From contig QANT01007181.1 in NCBI GenBank assembly GCA_003254885.1, forward strand, positions 1 through 64,000: 64,000 nucleotides of DNA. The letters are read 5' to 3'. This document shows positions 36,601 to 48,345 of the stretch, piece after piece (position 1 is the first letter of the stretch; each line of letters begins with the position of its first letter). The notes under the pieces were generated by a model that was not told the origin of the DNA, ran no database searches, and saw nothing but the letters and a program-made list of their open reading frames with translations. The DNA comes from Purshia tridentata. Its lineage: Eukaryota > Streptophyta > Magnoliopsida > Rosales > Rosaceae. The translations under genes were made by a program, and so were the position numbers.

Positions 36601-37042
36601 CAAAAGGAAACATCTATCTCGTCCTCCACGTTTTGATATATGATCTGACATTTCTTTTTCTTTTGATACATAAGATCTGACATTTCATCTCCATAATACA
36701 ATACAATAAGAGAACAAATATGCGTACAATCAACTATTTGGAAGTGATAATTCTGTGAAATTTACATTTTGAAGCCTTACACTGACTTTACACAAAGGGC
36801 AGGGCAGCTACAAACCTTTAAATTAAGAAGCTATTTCTTCGATTCTAAAAGGAATGACTCATAATACAGAGTACAATTGTTGTCTTATTCTCTTGAATGG
36901 GGTCCCTGAGGCAGGTAGAAGCAGGAAAACAGCTTTGAGAGAAAACTCGCAGTAAGTTCAAGTTTCACTAACTAATGGGCAATTACATGGGGATCTTTAA
37001 ACTGCATTGTACTATAAATAAGGAGGAGCTGACCGAAAATTT
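33620..37042. other. Spacer between WUS and the APRF1-like gene
   Basis: Both genes end toward this 3.4-kb AT-rich stretch. It holds (TA)n runs at about 34499-34520, 34855-34875 and 35975-35985, and a short repeated GATATGATAT at 34721-34742. About 36780-37042 is probably the 3'UTR of the minus-strand gene. No gene is supported. Confidence 0.5.
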
Positions 37043-39404
37043 CTACTTTCTTCCAACGTAAGCTCCCAATTTAGACAAATCTGGAATCCAAAATGATAGT
37101 TCAGAAGACCCAGTTGCAAACATGAGGCTTCCTGGAGCCCATTTGATGACGGGAGGTTCACTTTCACTGCTAATCCAACTTGTGACCTGCATAGGTTACA
37201 AACATTAATTGCCAAAGTTAAAGCATAAAGTGCACACACACACACACACACACTGTTTATAAAAATGGGAACAAAGAATTACGAATGAATGAAAGAAGGA
37301 AGAAAATTATTAGTTATCATACTTCCTTCCCGCTCCGAACACTCCAGGCATAGACACTACCATCACCGGAACCTGCCAAAAGTTTAGAAACCAAGAAATC
37401 ACTTGCTTGCCACCCCAGTAATCAGGCGGATGGGTTTAAGGGGATTGCTGGGGGAAACAGGTGTTTGCAGGGAAGTCTACTAAGAAGATTTATGCATGAA
37501 AGTGAAACCAAAGAATTTGCGAAATTATTCATTCAAAGAAGCATGTCATATTGTCATTAACAGCAATCAACAAGATGGTGTCCCAGAACTTCCTCACGTG
37601 ACATAAGAAATCATAAATGACAGTAATTTGTGAACTTTTTATCCACTGAGCATAGGCATATATAGGTTTAAACAAAAAATGAAACAGGAGACATGCATAC
37701 CTGACATAACAAACATCCCCTCTGGACTAAAAGAAGCCTCTAATGTTGAATTTTTTGACACTGGCTTTACATTATATGTGGATAACTAAACAAAAATGAC
37801 AAGAAAACCATATTATACAGAAAAAATCATGTAAAGGCTATCAATTTAAGAACACCTGAGTTGATGCAAAGCAAAATTTTTAAATAAAAAATGAGTTTTT
37901 TGAGGAAAACAACTTACAAGCGTGCCGCGGAATGAATCAAGTACATGTATATGTCCATCTGTAGTTGTTAAAAGCATAAGTCTCCCATCATTACTGAACT
38001 TTACAACATTTGCATCAGACATATCTCCCCCGACAGAAAAGATATCAAAAGGACCCTAAGAAGATTTAGATGACCAGGTCAGCCATGCTTAAATCGTTAA
38101 ATGCTTCAATTGTCAAATGCAGATGAAACAATCTACACAGCTGCCAACCTTCTCTATCCTCATATAATCATATGCACTCAAACATAAACAACCAAGTCAC
38201 TGACCTTTTCATACTTGCGGGCATCAAACATTCTTATGTATCCACCAAAGGCAATTGCAAAAACTAGCCCTTGATCATCATAAGCTGTGGCAGGCCTTCC
38301 TTGTACACGTAAAAGACCCTAGAATAAGAATAAAAATTAGAAATCTTTTAAGAAGTAAATGTAATATAAGAAAGCACACCCAATACCCATATTCCAAGGC
38401 CTCTACCTGGCACTTCTCGGCTCGCTGATCCCAAAGCAGAACAGTTCTATCAAGAGAACCGGAGATGAAGCAGTCTTTGCGAGAACACAAGCTAAGCGAG
38501 ACAACCCTATAAAAAAATACAACAAACATTTATCCAATTATACATAAATGCTCAGTACAAATAAGTACTTGTTTCAGAAACACATGGCAATCATTTCAGA
38601 AACCAAACCTGTCATGGTGGCCTTTGAAATAGCGCAAGTACTTGTTGTCATGCAATGAGAGAAGCCTCAGGGATTCTGAACGAATCATTTATAAAAAACT
38701 GATTCTAAGTAAACCCAACAAGACACAAACAGAAATATGAAACATGGTAGTTGAAGAAAAGTGTGCATACCATCCCAGCCATTTTTTGAAGAGTATATAA
38801 CAGTGGTAGGATGGGAAGTAAAGCAAACCAAATCAACCCCATACTTTTTGCTGTTGATGGTCTTCAAGCACCTGGCATTACAGCAATCGCATCTCTTAGA
38901 AATCACAGGAAAGAAAGAGGGTATTGCATTTTGCAAGACATGGGTTTTCGCCTTACGTTGCAGTGGAGACATCGTATAGGCGTATGGACTCGTCATCACT
39001 AGCAGTCACTACATAACTCGAAGCCTTGTGGAAGTCCAAAGAGCTTATTCTACCATTCTGGGCATGCATAGATCATTATTCAGAATTCAAACACACAAAG
39101 CTTGAAGATGGTGGTTTTTAGTAAACGAACTAAAATTCTACCATTCTGGGCATAAATAACTATTCAGAATTCGAACATGCAGAGATAGAAGAGGTGGGAG
39201 AGAGATAGAAGGTAATTACGTAGTCTCTGAACGCCAAACCCACTTCCATGCTTTGAAGAATTTCCTCGGTCAGCTCCAAAGAAACCTTATCTTCTCTTTC
39301 GGATCCCCCTTTTGCAGCCAAAATAATAAAAATATTAATCATTAATTTTCAACTAATTGACAGCAAATCTATGGCTAAAATATGAATTTTTGCATACCAG
39401 CCAT
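37043..39404 (-). CDS. APRF1: APRF1/SWD2-like WD40 protein
   Basis: Eleven coding exons: 39404-39398, 39308-39220, 39057-38957, 38871-38771, 38675-38609, 38506-38407, 38318-38205, 38055-37918, 37785-37701, 37372-37323 and 37186-37043, giving 331 residues. It consists almost entirely of WD40 repeats: SLDFHKASSYVVTASDDESIRLYD, GHHDRVVSLSLC...SGSLDRTVLLWD and FSPEGMFVMSGSGDGSVYAW are clear. It closely resembles Arabidopsis At5g14530 (APRF1, also called S2La), a SWD2/WDR82-type protein of about 330 residues. These act with COMPASS-like H3K4 methyltransferases or with RNA 3'-end/phosphatase complexes in the nucleus; APRF1 promotes flowering. The first coding exon is only 7 nt (ATGGCTG), so the start is less certain than the rest. 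Confidence 0.93.
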
Positions 39405-40769
39405 TTGGGAATCGTTTAATTTGCTTATTGCTCTAATCTCATATCGGGAAGTTGAAAATTTTCAGTGAACCCCTCCTCCGCTGCCAGCCAGCGTCTTCAA
39501 CCTCCGGTTTTGTAAGGGAAACAGACACAGGGTCGTTTTTCGTTTTCTTAAACCCCAACTTTGGAAGAGGCCAAAAAAAAAAACCACCCCAACTTTGGTA
39601 TTGGGTGGGCTTTGGGCCAGGCCAAATACTCCTAAATCATTGGTCTAACCGACAAGAGCTTGGGTCATGACTAAAGATACGTTGGGTTGGATCCAGTTGA
39701 AGCTAAAGGGGAAGAGGAGGGCCGAAGCCGAGCTCAATAGGTATCGGGTTGGCCTTCGGGTTCTTCAAGCCCAATTTGGGCTTAAACTTCGATTCATTCA
39801 CGTGTTTGGAAATGCATGAATGAACATTTNGGATCCAGTTGAAGCTAAAGGAGAAGAGGAGGGCCGAAGCCGAGCTCAATAGGTATCGGGTTGGCCTTCG
39901 GGTTCTTCAAGCCCAATTTGGGCTTAAACTTCGATTCATTCACGTGTTTGGAAATGCATGAATGAACATTTTATTACGACATCAACAAAATTTTACAAAT
40001 TGGAGTCGAAATTCTAAACTCATAATGATAATCCTCTAAAAATAAATTTCGTTTGTGTCCTAATAAATACCTTTTTTTTTTCGAATTCGGAGAGAAAGGG
40101 GTCAAATTTAAGTGTGAAGAACAAATTCTAAGGTTCTTTCAAACTAAATTATTCCAACAAGTGCTCTTATTTGTATTTCTAAACAGCATATTAATATTGG
40201 ATTTGAACCAAATTAACACGAGTTTAAGATTCTTAAAATTCAATCATGAAACAATTTCAAAATTATTAGAGGTTAACACTCATTTTGTTACAAGCTGCTT
40301 ATCTGTGAATTAAATACTATTTATAAGGAGTGAGTCCATCTTGACCCATTTAAACTTTGAATAGACACCCTCTCTCTCTCTTTCCTCAATTTTTCTCTTT
40401 TCAAGTTTATCTAAATAGACGAACATGGAGGCTGGCGGCCTTGTCAGCCTCTCTTTCTGTCTGACTAGTAGAGGGCTCGATGGAAAGAGAGAATTTCTCT
40501 TTTATAATTTCCTTAAAAAGAAAATAAAAATTTATTAAGAAGGTTAAAATGGGAGAAAATACTATTAGGACAAATTATGAATCTGAAATTTCCATTAAAT
40601 GCATATCAATTTACAATATATTTCACTCCTAATTAATAACAACACCAACAAATTCACCCTCTCGCTTTAAAATATCTAAAGAAAAAAAAAGAGTGGCATA
40701 AACGCACTGATCATATGAATAACTATACTCTCACAAAACCAAGATGATTAACAACAAATAATTAATATG
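39405..40769. other. Spacer with a duplicated contig end
   Basis: The first 150 bp should hold the APRF1-like promoter. A 141-bp direct duplication separated by one N (39689-39971) marks a contig joint. The rest is AT-rich with short CT runs (40370-40384). No gene is supported. Confidence 0.5.
39689..39971. repeat. 141-bp direct duplication across a single N
   Basis: Copies at 39689-39829 and 39831-39971 begin GGATCCAGTTGAAGC and end TGAATGAACATTT. One substitution was seen (AAAGGGGAAG against AAAGGAGAAG). The N at 39830 lies exactly between them, so this is probably an unmerged overlap of two contigs rather than a real duplication. Confidence 0.9.
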
Positions 40770-41171
40770 TCACATAACTAGTATGACCACCTCATGGTCC
40801 GCCGTGGCATCAACGGAACTACTAGCACTAGCGGAGGAGCCCCGGTTGTGGTCGTGGTCGTCCGGCGACGCCTTTTTCTTGATGAACTCGATGCAGTCAG
40901 CGACGGCCTCGCTGTGGTGAGAGTCATTTGGGCAGTAATATCGCTGCACATGATCTTTAGAAGCGGCATGGTTATTTGTGGTCTTATTGGAAACAGCAGA
41001 CAACATGATCAAGCGCAGAACAGCCTCGCGAAAACGCTCGAGCAGTGTCATGGGCGACAGAGCGGCTTTGGTTTTGTTGGTGCAGGAGTTGTTGCCAATT
41101 CTCAGCCTGGGGATGCATAAGTACTGGCTTTTCATGATTTTCTTGCTTGGGCTTCCTCTGGCTTTCTGCAT
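40770..41171 (-). CDS. Small plant protein of unknown function
   Basis: One exon, 133 residues, from an ATG at 41171. A TATAAAA box read leftward lies at 41231-41237, about 60 bp upstream. The N-terminus is basic (QKARGSPSKKIMKS). It is followed by an amphipathic Leu/Arg helix-like part (LLERFREAVLRLIMLSA), then RYYCPNDSHHSEAVADCIEFIKKK and a disordered His/Asp/Ser tail. I do not recognise a named family. The HSEAVADCIEFIKK part is the sort of short motif seen in small plant-specific proteins. No signal peptide or membrane span is evident. The TATA box, clean frame and normal composition support a real gene. Confidence 0.65.
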   Translation of the reverse strand: MQKARGSPSKKIMKSQYLCIPRLRIGNNSCTNKTKAALSPMTLLERFREAVLRLIMLSAVSNKTTNNHAASKDHVQRYYCPNDSHHSEAVADCIEFIKKKASPDDHDHNRGSSASASSSVDATADHEVVILVM

Positions 41172-42227
41172 CTTATAATTATGAGACTATGAGTGAGAGA
41201 GAGAAAGAGGAAGAGGGTGTGGGTTGAGTATTTTATATGGGAATCTATTTGCATGGGACAATTAGTACTCCATTAATTCAATACCAGTGTCTGTGTCTGC
41301 TTTTTGGTTGGTTTGATTTTAGTTATGGGAGAGTGAGAGTATATGGCTGGCTACACCATGTGGCTAGCTAGTGTGCAATTAAATACTGTCTGCAATTTAA
41401 CTACCCAATTCCAACACACAATTTAATCAGTCCCAAATAAACTATATATGATGTGTAAAGTTTTCATTACAAAATGTCTTGGTGCCATTAGTACAAATAT
41501 ATAGGAAAATTATTGAGTCATTATTTTCATCAAACATCTTGTTTTTTCTTAAAAATAAAAAATAATCAAGACCACTAATTGGCTCAAATTGTAATTACAA
41601 GCCGCTGGCTGATGATCAGGTAGCTAACTGATGAAGTATAGTAGACTTCATAGCCATGCATGCATCATGCATGTTACTGTTATGATCAAAATTTTGTCTT
41701 TATCACTGGTACGCTTCACATGGCTGCATGTGCATGGTTGTATAATTTTAACCGATTAAACTAACAATTTATGGTGTCAACCACACACACCTCTATTCTA
41801 TAAAGACTATTCAATTCCGCCGACTTACCGGCCCAGGAAAAAAGAAGGAACACCCTATTGTTTAATTGTCTTATCAAAACGACCCCAATTGTATTTCTTC
41901 CACAAATTTCTGGGCACAGAGGATAAACAAATAAACAATGAGGTATGTGAGGGATGGAGCAAATTAACTTATGCCACGTGGGGTCAAATCTCTCTGCCAT
42001 TCCACCATGCTTGTAATTGGATTTGCTGTCGGTCTGTTTGTTTAAGCTATAGCTTTGTACCCTTGTATTGAGGAAGTTTCTGCGTTGACTATAGGGACCA
42101 ACATGAATTAATGTCACTAGCTTGTGACTTGTGAGCTACTGATTTGTTTGATGATCATAACCATATACATATCCACTTGCCACTAAAAGATGAAAGGATC
42201 GAAATGATAGCAAAGAGTACAAGTACT
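41172..42227. other. Promoter region of the small gene and LINE left flank
   Basis: It contains the GA-rich leader and TATA box of the minus-strand gene (41190-41240), then AT-rich sequence. It ends with a 104-bp block (42124-42227) repeated exactly after the LINE at 48242-48345. No other gene is supported. Confidence 0.5.
42124..42227. repeat. Left copy of a 104-bp direct repeat flanking the LINE
   Basis: It begins GTGACTTGTGAGCTACTG and ends AGAGTACAAGTACT. An identical copy is at 48242-48345, directly after a single N. The LINE begins right after this left copy. It is either an unusually long target-site duplication or an overlap of contigs at a fork in the assembly. Confidence 0.92.
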
Positions 42228-42377
42228 AATGCTTGGCATATAACCAAAAGCATAGTACGCGCCTCACGCGCGGCGATTTGTTTCTCTGCCTCTCTTCTTC
42301 TTCAGTTTTTTTTTTCCTGGGGTTTTGGGGTGGCTAAGCTAGGGGAGGGCCTGATCTCTACGGCTCTCCGACCAGGT

Positions 42378-44128
42378 ATGGGTGGCGGGGAGCCGGGGTG
42401 TCACTCGGTAGGCTTAGGGGTGCCTGATTTTGCTAATCCCCGATCTGGAAAGAGGGGGCGCTCGATGGAGGATCCAGATTTTGGGGTGTATGTGAGTCTG
42501 CCAGCTCCGATTGTGGGTGAGAAGGATAATGGTAGCTTTAAGGATAGATTGATGCAATCGGTGGCTCCAGTTGTGGGTATTGGGTCTGGAGTTCCTTTGG
42601 ACTCTGATCTTGATGATTCCGATTGTATTGTGTCTAGAGGTTTGAAGGGGCCTTGTGTTCAGTTTTCAGATAAGGCAATGGACCTCATGTGCCGTCCTTG
42701 GAAGCAAGCTTTGATCATCAAGCTTCTTGGGAAATCCCATACTTATAATTTCCTAATTGCTCGTCTGCGACAGAAGTGGGAATTGAAGGGTGAGTTACAG
42801 TTGATTGATATTGAGAATGGGTATTTCATTGCTCGATTCAAACTTGAAGAGGATCGCCAATTTGTGCTCACTGGTGGTCCATGGATTGTGGCTGGAAACT
42901 ACTTGACTATTCAAGAATGGAGGCCTGGATTTGACCCGCTCACTCATTCAGTTACCCATATGGCGGTGTGGATTCGCGTTTCTGGGGCGCAAATGGAATT
43001 TTTCAACACCTGGGCCATGAAGAAGGTGGTAATGCCTTGGGGAAGCTTATGAAGATTGACATTCTCACCAATTCGTGTTCCAGAGGTAAGTTTGCTCGGA
43101 TTTGTGTGGAATTGGACCTTACCAAACCTTTGGAAGCTTTCATTGCTATTAATGGTATTTGGTATAACCTTGAATATGAGGGCATGCCTCAAATTTGCTT
43201 TCACTGTGGGAGGTATGGTCATAAACAAGAGAGTTGTGCTTGGAAGAAGCAGGGTGATGATGCTAATATGGAGGCAGGGGAGGATGCTGCCAATGCTGCC
43301 CCTCACAATGAGACTATGGCTCGTGTTGATCCGGACGTGGCGCTGAAGGATGTTGATGACACTGTGGCTGTCCATGGGGCTTGGATGCAACCCAAAGTCA
43401 GGGCTCGTAATAAGAATTTTGTTGATAAATCCACGGAAAAACGTGGTACCAAATCTCTTGATAGGCTGGGCGCTAAACCCCTGGGTAAACATGTTGCCAA
43501 ACCTGCTGGTAACAATGCTCGTGGTGGAACTAACAATCCTGCCATGGGTTCTAGGTTCTCTGCCTTGCGTTCCATGAATGAAGCAGACCAGGTTCCTATG
43601 AACACTGGTGGGGCATCCAGCTCTGGGACTAACAATGATGGAGCAAACTTGCCAAAAAAAATTTGGACTCCTAAGAGCAACTTGGCCTGCGCTCCAGATA
43701 GACATGCTTTATCTGATATCTCCAATAAGGATAAGAGAAGTGATAAAGCTATTTTACATCAGCCTCCTTCTTCTACGCGCGGGAATAAGGATTTATATTC
43801 TGAGGCTGAGGTTCAGAAATTAAAGAAAACCCTGAATGCTGCTTTCTCAGGATTCCTGGGGCATGGTTCTCGGGCTTTTTACCCTGTGGTCCTTGCTGAA
43901 GTCCACTCTGGTCCCAATTATGATCAATCTTCCATTCTTCTTGGTCGTCAACCTTCGGACGTTGTTTTTAAAGGTGGTACTAAGGAGGCCCAGATGGTTG
44001 ATCACATCGATCCTATGCTATCTTATGTGCCTGAGACACAAATAAATGACCAGTGTGCTGGTGAAGATAATGCTCTGATGAATGTTGACCCCTCTCCCAT
44101 GGGGGAGGTTGGTCATCCTGTTGCTTGA
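42378..44128 (+). pseudogene. LINE ORF1, RNA-binding protein, frameshifted
   Basis: It starts ATG at 42378. The first part, to about 43025, contains a DUF4283-type domain (GPWIVAGNYLTIQEWRPGFD, VWIRVSG). After about 43025-43035 the homologous reading moves to another frame (GNALGKLMKIDILT), consistent with loss of one base, and continues to 44128. A CCHC zinc knuckle CFHCGRYGHKQESC lies at about 43193-43234. ORF1 proteins coat LINE RNA. The basic, low-complexity C-terminal part is usual for plant L1 ORF1. Confidence 0.88.
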
Positions 44129-44169
44129 GGTTTTTCCTCTGTGCCTTTCCCTCCTTCCTATGTGTTGTT

Positions 44170-47100
44170 ATGAATATCCTGATCTTGAATGTCAGAGGGG
44201 CTGGAAGGCCTATTTTCAAAAGCTCTCTTAGGGAGCTGATTTCTAATCATAGAATTGAAATGGTGGCTGTGCTCGAGCCTAGGATTAGTGGGAGTAGAGC
44301 TGCTACTGTTATAGCAGGCCTTGGCTTCCCTAATTCTAAAGTTGTTGAGGCTCATGGCTTCTCAGGTGGCATTTGGTTACTTTGGTCTCATAATGTTCTG
44401 GATGTTGATGTGGTAACAAGTATGGATCAATGTCTCATTGTCGCTCTCTCGGGTCCGGGTGGTTCTAAATGGCCCTTCTCTGCTGTGTATGCTAGTCCGT
44501 GCAGTAGAAAGAGGGATTTCTTGTGGCATCACCTTCACACCATTGCTGCCAATCATTGCCTTCCTTGGTTAGTGGCTGGTGATTTTAATGAGCTTATCTG
44601 CACCAGTGAGAAGAAGGGGGGTTCCCCTACTTTCCGTTCTGGAGGTTTTAGAAACTGGTTCTACCATTGGCATTGCCATGACTTGGGATATATCGGCCCT
44701 CATTTCACTTGGAAAGGCAGAGATAACTTGGGGCGCTTAGTTTGGGAAAGATTGGATAGGGCTGTTTGTAATGACAACTGGAGACATCTTTTTCCTGAGG
44801 CTTTCGTCAAACACCTCCCCAAAACCTCCTCTGACCATTGTCCAATTCTCTTATGCTTGGATAGTGCACAAATCCCTGTTCCTTCTAAGAAACCCTTTCG
44901 TTTTGAAAGCATGTGGATGCTCCATGATAACTTTAGTAAGTTTATTCATGAGGTCTGGCCTACCTCTCCTCAGGATGTGCTTGCTAAAACTGCTACGGTC
45001 TCTCAGGATTTGGTCCATTGGAATAAAGAGGTCTTTGGGCACATTTTCCATAGGAAAAAAAGGGTTTTAGCTCGGCTTGGAGGCGTCCAGAGAGCCTTAT
45101 GTTTGGATGCTTCTCCTTTCCTCCTTAACCTTGAGAGTATTCTTCAAAATGAGTATAATACCATCCTTGATCAGGAGGCTCTCTTTTGGAAGCAAAAGTC
45201 TCGGGTCAAATGGTTAATGGATGGGGACCGAAATACTCATTTCTTCCACCTTTCCACCATTGTTAGAAGGAGAAGGAATCGTATTGAAGGTCTTATTAAT
45301 GAAGCTGGTGTGTGGATTAGTGATAAAACTGGTATTCAAAACATTGCAGTGGCTCACTTCCAGAACCTGTTTAAGCTTGAGTACACAGATACAGCGCCAG
45401 TTAGCCTTCCTCCTCTATTTCCTTCTATTTCTTTGCTGGAGCTTGAGGGGCTTAATGCTCAGGTCACTGAGGATGAGGTTAAAAATAGTCTGTTTTCTAT
45501 TGGGGCCCTGAAGGCTCCTGGTCCAGATGGCTTCCCAGCTGGCTTTTACCAAAAATATTGGAATCTCTGTGGAGCTGACATCATTAAATTGGTTTTTGAG
45601 TGTTTTTCCACTGGAACTCTCCCCCGGGGTCTTGGTAACACTCTGATTACCCTGGTTCCTAAAATTTCTGGTCCCCAGTTGATCTCTCAATTTAGGCCCA
45701 TCAGTTTATGTAGCACTTTGTATAAAGTGGTCACTAAGGTGATTGTTAGCCGGCTCCGTCCTCTGATGCAACAGTGGATCAGCCCCAACCAAGTCAGTTT
45801 TATCCCGGGGAGGCATATCACTGATAATATAATTATCGCTCAAGAAGTTCTTCATTCTTTTCGGCGCTGTAAGGCCAAAAGAGGTCTGATGGCTTGGAAA
45901 ATTGATCTTGCCAAAGCCTATGACAAACTAAGGTGGGATTTTATTAGACAGGTGCTGATTGAGGTTGGTATTTCTGGGTGTTTCTTGGAGCTGATCATGG
46001 CTTGTGTCTCCAATGTTAACTACCAGATTATTGTGAATGGTGAGTCGACTCCCAATTTCCAGCCAGAGAGAGGTGTTAGACAAGGGGACCCTCTCTCCCC
46101 TTATTTGTTTGTGCTTTGTGTTGAGAAGTTAGGTCATTTAATTACGAATTCTGTCAATGAGGGTGCGTGGCGTCCTGTTAAGGTTTGTCGAGCTGGGCCG
46201 GCTATTTCCCACTTATTCTTTGCGGATGATATTATGGTTTTTTGTGAAGCGTCAATGAGGCAAGCTGCTATTGTAAAGGGTTGTTTGGATCAGTTTTGTG
46301 AGGCCTCTGGCCAGCAGATAAGCTATGAGAAATCCAATGTTTATTGCTCCCCTAACACCCATAGAGGTCTTGCTAAAAACATTAGCTCTCTTTGTGGTAG
46401 CCCCCTAACTTAGAATCTTGGTAGATACCTTGGTGTTCCCTTGCTTCACTCAAGGATCACCAAATATACGTATAAAGACATTGTTGAAAAGGTTCAATCT
46501 CGCCTGGCTGGTTGGAAGGTAAACTCTCTCTCACTCGCTGGTAGAGCTCTCCTTATTCAATCAGTCACCACTGCCATCCCTGTTTATGCCATGCAAACTG
46601 CTAAACTCCCTGTGTCTGTTTGCGATAAAATTGACTCTCTAAATAAGAACTTTCTTTGGGGTTCCACTGAGTCTAAGAAGAAAGTGCACTTAGTTAGGTG
46701 GAGTCAAGCTTGTCTCCCTAAGGTTAAAGGTGGTTTGGGTCTTAGGGATATGAGAGTTATGAATCTTGCTCTGCTCGCCAAGCTCGGTTGGCGCCTCCTT
46801 CAGAACTCTGATGGTCTGTGGGTTGAGACTTTCATAAACAAATACCTTGAGGGGTATTACTCTACTGTTCTTGAGGATCGTTATTGTGTTGCGTCCTCTA
46901 GTACTTGGAAGGGTGTTCAGGCTGGTATTCCTCTTCTGAAACAAGGTCTTGTCTATAGAGTTGGTCAGGGGCAGACGGCGTTCTTCTGGTTCGATAATTG
47001 GTCTGGCCAAGGTAGCCTTATTGACCTTGTCATTAGCCCCCCCTCTGATGATCTGCTTGACTTGACGGTGGCTGATCTTTGTGTGAATAATATTTGGAAT

Positions 47101-48240
47101 ATCCCTCTTCTCCGTCAGTTTCTCCCTGAGGATTTGGTCCAAATTATTAATGTTATCCCTGTGAACCTTGGTGGCGGTATCTTTGACAAGTGGATTTGGA
47201 ATTGTTCCCCTTCAGGTCTTTTCTCATTGAGTACTGCTTACAAGCTTGCTTGGAGGGATGTTGTCGCTGATGACTGGCCTTGGGCCTTTGTATGGAAGTT
47301 ACGTGTTCCCCCTAAAATTAAGACTTTTATTTGGCTTCTGTGTCTAAAGAAAATTTTGGTGAATGAGCAAAGATGCAGAAGGGGCATGGCTACTAATTCT
47401 GACTGCCATCATTGTGGTACTACCATTGAATCGTGTGCTCATCTGGTTAGACACTGCAAGAGGTCTTGGCTTGTGTGGGAAAGCTTATCCATGCCCCACC
47501 ATCTTCTCCATGATACCACTTCTGTTTTTGATGAGTGGCTGCGATTGAATCTCTCTACTAAGGATCTTATCCTGGATGGGCTTCCTTGGCATATTATTTT
47601 TTGCTTTGGTTGTTGGTATATTTGGAACTAGCGTAATAAAGACCTTTTTGACCCTGATTTTACCTTCCCTGCTATTCCTCAAGTTCCTATTTTCTCTTTG
47701 GTTAAGGAGTGGCTCTCTGCTCAGTTGCTTGTCAAGTCCTTGAAAGCTAAAACTGCTATCCCTTTATCTTGGCTTCCCCCAAATGAGCTGTGGGTTAAAC
47801 TAAACGTTGATGGTAGTAGGATTGAGCCTCATGGTCACATTAGTGCTGGTGGCCTCCTTAGAAATTCTAATGGTCAGTGGCTTTCTGGTTTTGCTGGGAA
47901 TCTTGGAAGGGGGGAAGTTCTCACTGCAGAACTCTGGGGGCTCTATCATGGCCTATGTTTAGCTTGGGACAATGGGTGTCGGCTGGTGCTTGTGGAAATG
48001 GATTCTAGTTGTGCTGTTAACCTTGTTCTTCAAGGCCCTTCTAGCCACCACCCACTGGCTACTTTAGTGGAGGCTTGTCAGAATTTTTTGAAGAAGGATT
48101 GGGTCTGCAAGCTCTCTCATATCTATAGGGAGAGGAACTGCTCTGCTGATGTGCTGGCTCAGTTGGGCCATAGTCTTGATCTTGGCGTTGTGGTGTTTTC
48201 CCAGCCTCCTTCGGAGTGTGCTTCTTGCCTCTTTGAAGAT
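44170..48240 (+). pseudogene. LINE ORF2: endonuclease, reverse transcriptase, RNase H
   Basis: It starts at the ATG giving MNILILNVRGAG. The endonuclease shows VLEPRIS, VAGDFNEL and TSSDHCPILL. The reverse transcriptase shows FRPISLC, KAYDKLRWDFI, RQGDPLSPYLFVL and the active-site FADD at about 46219-46230. After that come GRYLGVPLLHSRI, the KIWNC-like/RVT part (WKLRVPPKIKTFIWLL, CHHCG...H) and an RNase H domain with DGSR, AELWG, EMDSS and NCSADVLA acid residues. The frame is constant, interrupted by stop codons at 46411-46413 and 47629-47631, and cut at 3' by the N. Confidence 0.93.
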
Positions 48241-48241
48241 N

Positions 48242-48345
48242 GTGACTTGTGAGCTACTGATTTGTTTGATGATCATAACCATATACATATCCACTTGCCA
48301 CTAAAAGATGAAAGGATCGAAATGATAGCAAAGAGTACAAGTACT
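48242..48345. repeat. Right copy of the 104-bp direct repeat flanking the LINE
   Basis: It is identical over its whole length to 42124-42227 and follows the N at 48241 directly. Beyond 48345 the sequence (CTTCTCTAATACGG) is the probable right flank of the insertion site. Confidence 0.92.

Larger units (their letters stand above)
42228..48240 (+). mobile_element. L1-type LINE with RNase H, nearly full length
   Basis: About 6.0 kb. A GC-richer 5' leader (about 42228-42377) is followed by ORF1 (42378-44128) and ORF2 (44170 to the N). ORF2 holds an APE-type endonuclease, reverse transcriptase, a zinc-finger-like RVT domain and a C-terminal RNase H, the order of plant L1 elements. The 3' end and any poly-A tail are hidden by the gap at 48241. 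Coding content is nearly intact: one frame change in ORF1 and two stop codons in ORF2. This suggests a fairly recent copy, though an autonomous one no longer. No LTRs are present. Confidence 0.95.

Noticed and set aside
40794-41178. Plus-strand open frames across the small gene
   Set aside because: They are shadows of the minus-strand frame, which has an ATG and an upstream TATA box.
42944-43725. Long minus-strand open frames over LINE ORF1
   Set aside because: Opposite-strand shadows; the plus strand carries the zinc knuckle and DUF4283 similarity.
42124-48345. LTR retrotransposon bounded by the 104-bp direct repeats
   Set aside because: The interior is a LINE (APE endonuclease, no protease or integrase). 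The repeats are host sequence, lack LTR signals, and one abuts an assembly N.
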